From Adiantum capillus-veneris (lineage: Eukaryota > Streptophyta > Polypodiopsida > Polypodiales > Pteridaceae): a DNA stretch of 64,000 bases. How positions within the stretch are numbered: the stretch's first letter is position 1; each line of letters begins with the position of its first letter. Below the pieces are notes generated by a model. It saw only the letters and a list, made by a program, of their open reading frames with translations. It had not been told where the DNA came from and made no database searches. The position numbers and the translations under genes were made by a program. Where the stretch lies: contig CM043943.1 in assembly GCA_014529385.2 (NCBI GenBank), forward strand, positions 156,051,592-156,115,591. The letters are read 5' to 3'. Shown in pieces: positions 48,299 through 57,880 of the stretch.

Positions 48299-49304
48299 TT
48301 GGGTCCTGAAACCATAGAAGCTCATATCATAGGAGACCCATGGGATAGGCAATATCAGGGAAAAGATAATGCTATCTATAGCTTGACTTGGAAAATAATT
48401 TGTCATGTTTCCCGGAGATATATAGGAAACTATGCAGAATGTTCAGAGATGGCCAACATCAACAGTGCTATCCAAAGTGTGCCTTCATAGGCCCAAAAGG
48501 TGAGACTAAATCAGAGCCAGAAAATTTTGAACTCTTACAATGAAGTAGGCTATAGTGATCACCCTAGGAAGGGGGGAGTTGTAAATCCATCAAGCTCAGC
48601 TCTTGTACAAAGAATCCCAATGTCAGTTAGAAGCCCTAGAGCTTCTAGCCAACATACCTCTTCAAAGAAAAAACCATTGAAAGATCATATGGTTGTTGGA
48701 ATTTCCCAATTGACCCAGATTCCATCAGAATCTGCAGACAAATGCTTATGTGAAGATCATCAAGGACAAAAGTTTCAACTGATCTCTACAAGTCAGAGTC
48801 AAAAGTCAACAAATCCAATAGTGTTTAAATAGCTACATGTGACCAAGCTCACATATGCATATCAAGATGCACATGGTAATGAATATCATCAAGATCATGA
48901 CCTTGTAAAAACCCCTATGGATGGTACGACTGAAGTCAAAGACTATCTAAAGATGATGCAAGCCTCAAGCTGCCAGACTATGTGATAGAAAATACAAAAT
49001 CAATGAAAGCTAAAGTCTAGAAAACGACACAAAGGTCACCACCAAAATCTCCTCCAAAGAGACAGATTCTGTCAGAAAGAACAATGGATCTTTTAAGGTC
49101 AAAGATTGCTCAGATGCAGGTAGACAATGCTCAACAATTGCAAGCAAAATGTGCAATATTATAGCCAATGGAGCCAACATCAATTGAAGCAGATGATCAA
49201 AGAAAAGAAAATGTAGATAAATCTCAACCAAAGGACACTGCCACAACAAAAGCAGTCAATATAGAAAGAAATCCTGAGAAGATCAAGTGCAACATTTTTA
49301 GGTA
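48299..49304 (+). pseudogene. element B second gag-like block
   Basis: 48299-48490 reads EAHIIGDPWDRQYQGKDNAI followed by YSL. It parallels EANLIREPSQRRYKGQDGAV followed by YSL at 47.4 kb, so part of gag seems duplicated. 48500-48832 and 49023-49304 are Ser/Lys/Gln-rich open stretches with one stop between. No enzyme motif. A solo LTR interrupts the interior 25 bp further on. Confidence 0.45.
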
Positions 49305-49328
49305 GACAAGAATCTCATGTCTTTTTGC

Positions 49329-50928
49329 TGTAACATTTAATTTCCTAAAAACTTATGTGTAGCGGAAGTTAGCATGAACATAGTGGGAATTTCATTAGAA
49401 TAGATTCCTAATGAGAATTACAAGAGTGCTTGGGTGAAGAGAGCAACAAAAAGCATAACACCTAGTTATATAGCATCAACAATACTTTCAAAAGAGAGAG
49501 AAATTAAGCTATTGACAACAGTTGAGGACCGGATTTGCATGGAGCCGGTCCCCCCTCCAAAAGGCTTTGTAATATGGTTTCTCCCATCAAGAGAGACATT
49601 GTACAATACAATTCTTTGTGTTCCTTCAAGACTAGCTAGTGCAATGAAGATGAAAGCTTCATGCACTAAGCAAAACACTTAGTAAACACAACTTTAATTA
49701 TCCCCGTTCTCAGACCCAAGACCTCACACACCTTCGAAGATGGTGAGAGCTAGCAGGGTATGAGAGTAGATTGAGAGGAAGAAGGAGTATCTTACGAGAA
49801 AGATGTACATCTCCTCACATAATCATTCATATTAGCATAGCTTTATCTTAGTAATTAGCTTGGTAGAGGAGATGAGCATGCATTGAATCTTGGCTCTTGG
49901 TTGGATTTGCATCCACAAGCCAAGAGTGTGTCGATGTAGGCTTCTATCTCACAAGCTTGGAGTAGGTGATGAGCTCTCCATTAAAGCTTGGGAAGAGACA
50001 GTCTTCTCTTTCTTCACACATGAGATTGTGTGAGTGTGTGTGTGATAATGCCTTGCAAAAATCAGCCCCCTCTCTCTCTTGGGCGATCCCTCTTGCTAAT
50101 TGCTCTTGCTCAACCCCCATTGGACCTCCCCAAGTCAAGCCAATGGCTATTAAGCAGCATAGGTGATAGCCTTCTCACATGTGTCCCCCTTTCCCCTTTT
50201 GTGAGAGTTTAATCAATTAAACTTAATTGATTTAAATGAATTAAATTCCCATTGGACCTTTCCCCATTTTGACCAATAGGAATTAAGTAGCCCATTAGGC
50301 TGCTCAATTTCTATTGGACCCCTTCACAGGCTGTCCAATAATCATCCAGGAGACTTAATTTTCATTGGTTCTTTTTATTAAGTGTTTTAAAATTAATTAG
50401 GCTAAATTTACTCTAGCCTAATTCTCATTGGTCCACTTCAAGGGTCATCCAATAGGAATTGGGTACACCTTGTGGGCATCTGGCCTAGGGAGCTCACATG
50501 TGTCCCTCATTCCCTTTGTGTAAAGGGAGCTTGTGTGTGTGTGTGTGTGGCCTTCTCTCTCATCCCCTACTTGCTAGGCTCGCCCCCTCCTATGTAGGGA
50601 TATTCAAAGACTTTTTTGGTCACACACAAAGCATCCAATTTCCCTAGGGTTGACCTTTGGACACAACCTTTGAATTTTGGAACCTTAGCACTTTGGAAGT
50701 CTTAATGGGCTGAACCTTAGGGTCTTTTTAGCCCATTGTTGCACATGGCTCTTTTGTAGATGGCCCCCCCTTTGGATCCCTATTTTCCCTCCTTTGGATC
50801 CCTATTGTGGCCAGTCTACTAGCTTAACCACTATTCTAGCTTTTTCTCCCCGAGCACTTCCCCACATTAAATGATCAGTTTAATATGAGAAAATCATTTA
50901 GGAGAATTAGATATTGATTATTATGACA
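49329..50928 (-). mobile_element. solo LTR of family A, 1,600 bp, inside element B
   Basis: It is the reverse complement of the element A LTR along its whole length. On the minus strand it starts TGTCATAATAATCAATATC at 50928 and ends with TGTTACA-type sequence at 49329. It is flanked on both sides by the perfect 5-bp duplication TTTGC (49324-49328 and 50929-50933). No interior remains, so an element A relative inserted in B and then lost its body by LTR-LTR recombination. It differs from the 55.9-kb LTR by scattered substitutions and small indels. Confidence 0.93.
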
Positions 50929-51001
50929 TTTGCACTTAGAAAAGATGTGGCCAACCACAGCTGGAAGGTGCTCTTGAATTTCTGAGTATATCAGGAGACA
51001 A

Positions 51002-51904
51002 ATGAGCAGAATGCTGGGAAGTCATCTCCACCACCATTCAAGTAAGTTCATAGATCATCATAGCCCAATTCCGTGTAATCACAACAAAGGATATGTCAGA
51101 CAACATCATAATGGGAATGCCAATAGCCCAGAAGATGTTAGAGATACACAATGCAAACAAGATGTAGTCTTCAAAGACAACCACGAATAAAGATCAATCC
51201 TAGTCACCCGCAGACGACAGCACAAAGTCCTCAAGCACAATTTAAATGGAAGATCTTATTGAAGATGATTCATCTTCATCGAACAGAATTGCAGAAGAGC
51301 TTAAATCAAATCAGGCATCAAGAAGTGCAAATCAAACAGAGAAAAGAGCAAACATGATAGCTATTGAGCAGAGAATGCCACCAAAGCCAAAAGTTAAGAA
51401 GAATGAGGTTGCAGACAACTAGGAATCAATAGGAAGTCCAAAGATCAATCACTCATTTCCAGTTGAATCAACTGTTGTAAGTCAGATTGGAAAACAAAGT
51501 CTGAAGCTACCCTCCATAGAGACACAGTTAGATCAAGATGAGACATGACAAAAGCAGGACAGAAATCTTCAATAGAACCTCTAATGAGAATAGTTGTAGT
51601 TTTCAACAATATAAAAGGAGCAAGTGTCAGATGCAATGCTCTACTGGATAAAGAAGCAAAGTGAAATATGGTTGTAGACTACATTCAAAGCATTCTAGAG
51701 ATTACTCAAAGCAAGTCAGATAATAGAGAAATCATGGGTAAGGTTACAAATAAAAAAGAAATGGTTGCTACCCTTAGCATCCAAAATCATGAAGAGCAGG
51801 TAAAGTTTGAGGTGAAGCCTTCAAAGGAAATGCTTGCAGATGTCATCCTTGGACATCAGTGGGGCTGTACCAACACAAGGTTTACAAAGAAGATACAATG
51901 CTAA
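51002..51904 (+). pseudogene. element B protease-like domain
   Basis: Short open pieces (51002-51190, 51151-51357) lead to a frame readable from about 51595. It reads 'GASVRCNALLDKEAK', a stop, then NMVVDYIQSI (51668 onward) and ends LADVILGHQW. These are the two landmarks of a retropepsin, but the active-site triplet is DKE instead of DTG. The surroundings (NAL.D..A..N.V) fit the second protease of element C (NALVDTGARVNVV) better than C's first. Confidence 0.55.
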
Positions 51905-52830
51905 TACTATCTTTTCCAAGAGGTAGCCAACAGCATTTACAGGTGCTGTTAATGCTAAATTTAGAGTTGCAAAAGTCACAAGAATCAAAGACAAATCTTG
52001 CATACAAAGGTAAAGCCAAAGTGGACCTTTTATCGACTAGCAAAGAAGATGTGACATCATATGCCCCTACATCAAAGAATCCTCATGGATCAAATTCTTC
52101 ACGTAAGTCAGGCTTTCAAAGCTTTAAGTCAATTCCTGACCCAACTGAAACCTCTACCAAGACACCCAAAAAAGCAAAGTACTCAAGAAAGAAAAGAAAA
52201 GTCAAGCCAGTGTTTGTTTCGAGCAGTTTAGTCAAAGTCAATGATCCGGTTTGGATTAAGGACGAGAAATCAACACATAAATACAAACAGATGGGATGGA
52301 TAGCATCACAATGGAGCTTAAAAGAACAGGAGTACTATAGAGGTAACAGACAGATATGGGTACCAAAACTGTAGGTTAGATCATATGAAGTGACATCAAG
52401 ACCCTCCCAAAAAAGAAGGTCCACAAGGTATCAGCCTCAACAATATCCTAGGATACCTAAGAAGTAGGTATACAAGAGAACAACATTAAAAGATGCTAAA
52501 GTCAACCACAACTCTCAAGAGGATACAGAAAAAAGAGGGATCTCAAAGAATCTTCCTCTTAGACAAGGATTCTACATAGGTTATACAAAGATGTGGCTAC
52601 CAATCAACCACAATCCAAGTGCAGCTACACCAGACCTACATAAAGATCTCAAGAGCTCAACAAGACCTAGAGAGAAGCAAAGTCAACAAAGGAGATACCA
52701 AGGTCATCAAGAGATTTGGATTCCTAATTCTTTCAAGGCTCCTGGTCAAAAGCGAAATGCCGACAGTGAACAAAGGCCTACAACAACATCAAAGACTCCT
52801 CTCAACAGGCCCAATTGGAGAATCAAATAG
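51859..52830 (+). pseudogene. element B basic, tryptophan-repeat tail
   Basis: 51859-52374 is open for 171 codons. After a Lys-rich linker (KTPKKAKYSRKKRKVKPVF) it shows DPVWIKDEK, MGWIASQWSLK and RQIWVPK. Past a stop, further copies appear: TKMWLPI (about 52590), QEIWIPN (about 52720) and PNWRIK (about 52815). The aromatic-Pro-Lys pattern repeats as in element C's accessory module at 19.2-19.5 kb. Function unknown. Confidence 0.55.
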
Positions 52831-53565
52831 ATAATGGAGTCTTCATAGTCAAAGAAGGACAACCTAACCAACATGAATGCAAATTCAAAGATGATAAAAT
52901 AAGTATGGCAAAAGAAACCTTCAATGCCAACTTGGTCCTTCACTAATCCTCTTTTTGAGGATTCATATTTTTACCTGAATAAATGTTTGTAGTAAGCATA
53001 AGATTGTAAAAATTCAAGTCGCCAGGGTGCAAAAAACACTCTTTGCCATAGTCAGATCCGGGCTACTGAGCCATAAAATGAGCAAAGCATTAGTCTCAAA
53101 GCTTCAAGTCATACTAAAATATGTGCTAAGAGTCGTAGTTATTAGGCTTACGCTCAAGCTGGAAGAGTTGAGCATATTTTAAGTCATGTCGCTCATGCTG
53201 GATGAGATGAGCCTAAGAGTCGAATTCTATTAACTTACAATCGGTGGAGTCTCGTAGAATTCATTTACGCATAGTGCACAATAAGCTGAGAGCACATATC
53301 CTCCTCTCAACAAAAACCATTCTTAAAGGGGTGCCAGCTTGCAAAGCCATGTCATATGCTTTTATAGCTACACCATCTTTCTGAAGAACCCCTCAAAAAA
53401 TATTTCTTTCACAACATATTGTTTTCCATGCATTTCTATGTATGCATATATAGGAAGCCCCATCATTGGACATATGCATTAGACACACATTTTGCTACCA
53501 CATATGCACCTCGAGTGGACTACAACAGGCAAACCAATGTCATGCTAACCGACATGTCATACAAT
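52831..53565. other. 3' non-coding part of element B
   Basis: No coding signal. AT-rich with short repeats of 'gctcatgctggatgagatga' type near 53150-53210. Confidence 0.5.
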
Positions 53566-54091
53566 TGAGTCACTACTGGGCGAATAGGAAGCTTGGGGAC
53601 TGTCCAAAGCTCCCCATTGCTTGGTGTTGACCTTGTTGTTAAAGATATTACATACGACAGTTGAGTCACTACTGGGAAAATATGAAGCTTGGTGACTGCC
53701 CAATGCTCCCCATCGCTTGGTGTTGACCTTGGTGTTAAAACCATTACAATTGACAGCAAAGACCTTGGGGCATGATAACCGACAACGGTAAGACATGTCA
53801 TACAGTGAAGTCAATACTGAGCGAATAGGAAGCTTGGGGATTGCCCAATGCTCCCCATCGCTTGGTGTTGACCTTGGTATAACCAACAATAAAGACCATG
53901 GTGATGTGATTGCAAAAATGTAGTTGAGTCAATACTAGGTGAATAGAAAGCTTGGGGACTGCCCAACGCTCCCCATCGCTTAATGTTGACCTTGGGGTTA
54001 AAATCATTATATGCAACAGTGGAGTCAACACTGAGCGAATAGGAGGCTTGGTGATTGCCCAACACTCCCCATCGCTTGGTACTGACCTTGG
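53566..54091. repeat. five-copy tandem repeat in element B 3' region
   Basis: A core of about 75 bp ('gagtcactactgggcgaata' ... 'ccccatcgcttggtgttgac') starts near 53566, 53662, 53806, 53925 and 54020, with linkers of variable length. Three minus-strand frames (up to 154 codons) stay open across it and encode repeats such as RSTPSDGEHWA. Repeats ahead of the 3' LTR are known from Ogre/Retand-type plant elements. Confidence 0.85.
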
Positions 54092-54506
54092 AAAATTGGC
54101 GTTGGACCAGTAAACTTCCACGGATATCACATTGTTTAATTCCATATCTATCAGCAAATAATCCCTTGAGTACTTTATTAATATTTCCCATGCTAATAAG
54201 TACTCCAATAATGCGCGTATCCCAAAGGCACTTTTTTTGGCTGGTTTTTTTCCTTTGGTCATCCAAGTATTATACCCTAATTTAGAACCTCATCATTCTA
54301 CTTCCCTTGTACACACTTTCATCAATAAATAGTAGCCTCATAATTATGCTATTACAATGGACAAATGCAACATCATCTCTCACATTAGACATATTTAGAC
54401 CAGCGAAGATGCTGCAGCAAATTGAACCTCATCAACAAATTCAATGACAAATGAAGACAATCAGACCATCAAAAACCTTCCACAGCTTCCACGGACACTT
54501 TTCAAC

Positions 54507-54544
54507 AGTGCCCGAGGACGGGCACTAAAATCAGAAGCAGGGAA
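54507..54544 (+). other. AGGA-loop hairpin and polypurine tract of element B
   Basis: AGTGCCCG-AGGA-CGGGCACT (54507-54526) is a perfect 8-bp stem with the same loop as in families A and E. AGAAGCAGGGAA follows and ends exactly at the LTR start. Confidence 0.8.
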
Positions 54545-55454
54545 TGTTAACTGAGTCAACCTCAGTTAACAGAAGCTGTTAAAGACAAAAGACGTACGGA
54601 TGCATATCAAGGATGAATACAAAGAAGCAGTAAAGATTGGAGTTACACATTTTCCCAAAATGGTCATGTATTGTAAATTTCCGATTTATTTCAAGCCATT
54701 GTAATACTTTAATGTGTTACGGGCTCAATGGGAGTTCCAAACTGTAAAGAATAGGTCAGTGAGTGTGCCTAGGTTGCAGATTCAGTAAGTGGTGGAGCCC
54801 TAAAGGCCTTGGCCGGACATTGCATATTTTTACTCTAAAATATATAAGGCAGTGTGTAAAGAAAATTAGGATTCCCAAGCTCATTTGTAGAGAGCACTCT
54901 TTGGTGAGAGCTCTTGAGGTGTGTGGCTATGGAGTCCTTGAGGTTGTCCTTGCTCATGTGACTTGATTAACACTAATCAATGCTTAATTCTCTTTCACTA
55001 TGCCTCTCTCATGCTTCTTATGATTGCCTATAACGCTTTGATTAGCTAGATCTTAACTAATTAGTGGTTAATCCATCTCTAATCTTGTGTGATTGCCCTC
55101 TCTTGCTTGTGTGTGCATGTAGGTTTGATTGGAGTGTGGTGCTCAATAGATCTATGTGTGTGTGCTTGCGATTAGTGTATTGCATGATAGGATTGTTGTT
55201 GTGTGCGTCTTGCAATCGTTAGTGTGTGTGATTGGGTTGATTGAGGTGAAGACAAGTGGATGTGGAGATTTCCCTTCATTGTGGCTTAGCTCCTCCATAG
55301 ACCGATAAGCTCACCTCATAGAGTCAAGCATTCGTGTTGCCATGATTAGCTCACTAATCCTGTGAGTGTTTCCATGTCCTAGCCGGCTAGCTCATCCCTC
55401 CGGATTAATAATTTTGTTGGTCATTGGAGCTATGCAATGATGGAACCCCCAACA
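54545..55454 (+). repeat. right LTR of element B, 910 bp
   Basis: TGTTAACT...CCCAACA. Its first 26 bases hold a perfect inverted repeat: GTTAACTGAG (54546-54555) and CTCAGTTAAC (54561-54570) around TCAAC. The TATA box TATATAAGG is at 54841. It carries the empty TTAA site that the DNA transposon occupies in the left LTR. Confidence 0.92.
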
Positions 55455-55871
55455 TAAACTTTACTAGAAAATATTTCAAATATCTTGCAAATTTGAAAAT
55501 TTCTACTAGTATTTCCAGTTTGCATTCAAGGAGAAAACTCACTGCTTAGGCAAAAAGATTTTCCCAACCACTATGTGAGGTATTGATAAAGGGTCCTTTC
55601 ATTAAGGATTTCAAAAAAACCATTTCAATAAATTATTTTTTAATTTTTTATGCTTATTAATTCTATCTTTTATTATAATATGAAAGAATTAAACTATTCG
55701 TTTACTATAATATGAAAGCATTAAACTATTCTTTTATTTTAATTTTTAATGTGTCTTTTTATTTTACTTTCTTTTTATTTTATTTTTTTTCAAAATGCTA
55801 ATGTGCAATATAAACCATTTTTTAGTAGGGGGCATCTACTGGAAGAAAACCAAAAAATGGCCCACTGGTGG
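55455..55871. other. AT-rich spacer between elements B and A
   Basis: No gene. It continues the target DNA of element B and carries element A's insertion site. The last bases GGTGG face AGTGG after 63756. Confidence 0.6.
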
Positions 55872-57463
55872 TGTCATAATAATCAATATCTAATTCTCCT
55901 AAATGATTTTCTCATATTAAACTGATCATTTAATGTGGGGAAGTGCCAAGGGAGAAAAAGCTAGAATATTGGTTAAGTTAGCAGACTGGCCACAGTAGGG
56001 ATCCAAAGGAGGGAAAATAGGGATCCAAAGGGGGGGCCATCTGCAAAAGAGCCATGTGAAACAACGGGCTAAAAAGACCCTAAGGTTCAGCCCATTAAGA
56101 CTTCCAAAATGCTAAGGTTCCAAAATTCAAAGGTTGTGTCCAAAGGTCAACCTTAGGGAAAATTGGATGCTTAGTGTGTGTGCCCAAAAAGTCTTTCTGC
56201 ATCCCTACATGGGAGGGGGCGAGCCCCAAAGCTAGGGGATGAGAGAGAAAACCACACACACACACACAGGCTCCCTTTACACAAAAGGAATGAGGGACAC
56301 ATGTCAGCTCCCTAGGCCAGATGCCCACAAGGTGTGCCCAATTCCTATTGGAAGACCCTTGAAGTGGACCAATGAGAATTAAGCTAGAGTAAATCTAGTT
56401 TAATTAATTTAAAAACATTTAATAAAAGAAACCAATAAGAATTAAGTGACCTAGAAGACTATTGGGCAGTCTCCCAAGGGGTCCAATGAGCATTCAGAAG
56501 CCCCATGGCTTGCCTGATTCCTATTGGCCAGGAGGCAAAGGGGTCCAATGAGAGTTTAGTTTAATTATTTAATTATCTAAAGCTCTCACAAAAGGGGAAA
56601 GGGGGACACATGTCAGAAGGCTATCACTTATGCTGCTTAATTCCTATTGGCTTGACCTGGAGAGGTCCAATGAGGAAAAAGCCAGCCTAACTTAGCAGCT
56701 AGGGCTCGCCCAAGAGAGAGGGGGGGCTGATTTTTGTTGGGCATTCACTCTCACACTCTCACACTTGACCATGGGTGAAGGAAAAACACTCTATCTCCTC
56801 CCAAGCTTTAATGGAGAGCTCATCACCTACTCCAAGCTTGTGAGATAGAAGCCTACATCAACACTCTCTTGGCATGTGGATGCAAATCCAACCAAGAGCC
56901 AAGCTTCAATGCATGCTCATCTTCTCTACCAATCTAATTACTAAGCTAAGCTATGCTAATATGAGTGATTATGTGAGGAGATGTACTTCTTTCTCGTAAG
57001 ATACTTCTTTTTCCTCTCAATCTACTCTCATACCCTGCTAGCTCTCACCATCTTCGAAGGTGTGTGAGGTCTTGGGTCTGAGAACGGGGATAATTCAAGT
57101 TGTGTTTGATTAAGTGTTTTGCTTGGTGTATGAAGCTTCCATCTTCATTGCACTAGCTAGTCTTGAAGGAACACAAAGAATTGTATTGTACCATGTCTCT
57201 CTTGATGGGAGAAACCATAATACAAAGCCTTTTGGAGGGGGGACCGGCTCCATGCAAATCCGGTCCTCAACTGTTGTCAATAGTTTAATTGCTCTCTCTT
57301 TTGAAAGTATTGTCGATGCTATCTAACTAGGTGTTATGCTTTTAGTTGCTCTCTCCACCCAAGCACTCTTGTAATTATCATTAGGAATCTATTCTAATGA
57401 AATGCCCACTATGTTCATGCTAATTTCCGCTACAAATAAGATTCTAGGCCATTAAATGTTACA
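55872..57463 (+). repeat. left LTR of element A
   Basis: TGTCATAATAATC...AAATGTTACA. About 56341-56680 contains nine ATTGG or CCAAT boxes in alternating directions. A CA run is at about 56253-56267. No clear TATA box stood out. The 70-codon frame near its end is not conserved as protein (see rejected items). Confidence 0.95.
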
Positions 57464-57464
57464 T

Positions 57465-57476
57465 TGGTATCAGAGC
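57465..57476 (+). other. primer binding site of element A (Met tRNA type)
   Basis: TGGTATCAGAGC, one base after the LTR. Confidence 0.92.
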
Positions 57477-57880
57477 TCAAGGTTTCTCTTTTCTTGCTCA
57501 AGAAGGGAGGTCCTCAAGCTAGCTACAAATGGTTGGTATTATTAATTGCCTGTGAGTAAGTAGAATAGGGATTTTTCAGCCTTGCAGTGCGCCTGCCTTT
57601 GTGCAGTTAACGGGGCATCACCGTCGAGAGCTATGGTCTTAATAGTGGAGTCCCACGGGGCTTGCCTACGGCTTAACCACTATTGAGCTATTAGAAGCTC
57701 GACAGGAGCCGGTGCTGTTTTGGTGTCGAAAGACGCTCTCTTCTATTCCTTGCAATTAATGGTATTCGAGCCGCGGGTACAGTAGCTTGAGTGCTTTTTC
57801 TAAAGGGGTAAAGAGGAGTAGCAACTAGGGCTTGAAGTGCCAAAGTACACCTAAAAAGTTTACTCCTAAAAATTGTTAGA
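57477..57880 (+). other. leader of element A
   Basis: About 400 bp between primer site and ATG with stops in all frames and several short ATGs. No capsid-coding sequence is hidden here in any frame that I can see. Confidence 0.7.

Larger units (their letters stand above)
42142..55454 (+). mobile_element. element B: 13.3-kb non-autonomous LTR retrotransposon with nested insertions
   Basis: Bounded by LTRs of 923 bp (insertion removed) and 910 bp, with flanks TAAAT/TAAAC. Behind the left LTR is an Asp-tRNA-type primer site, and before the right LTR a hairpin and purine tract. The interior holds gag-like, zinc-knuckle, protease-like and tryptophan-repeat frames. No reverse transcriptase, RNase H or integrase motif was seen in any frame. 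The LTRs differ at many positions, so it is much older than element A. It hosts a DNA transposon (42319-43639) and a solo LTR (49329-50928). Its gag start and protease/tryptophan module resemble element C, a plausible relative or helper. Confidence 0.82.

Noticed and set aside
57114-57326. A 70-codon frame kept open in both element A LTRs and in the solo LTR (49466-49678 minus)
   Set aside because: It begins with GTG, and between the young LTRs and the older solo LTR I count about five amino-acid-changing against three silent differences. That is what neutral drift gives, so the openness is not evidence of a protein.
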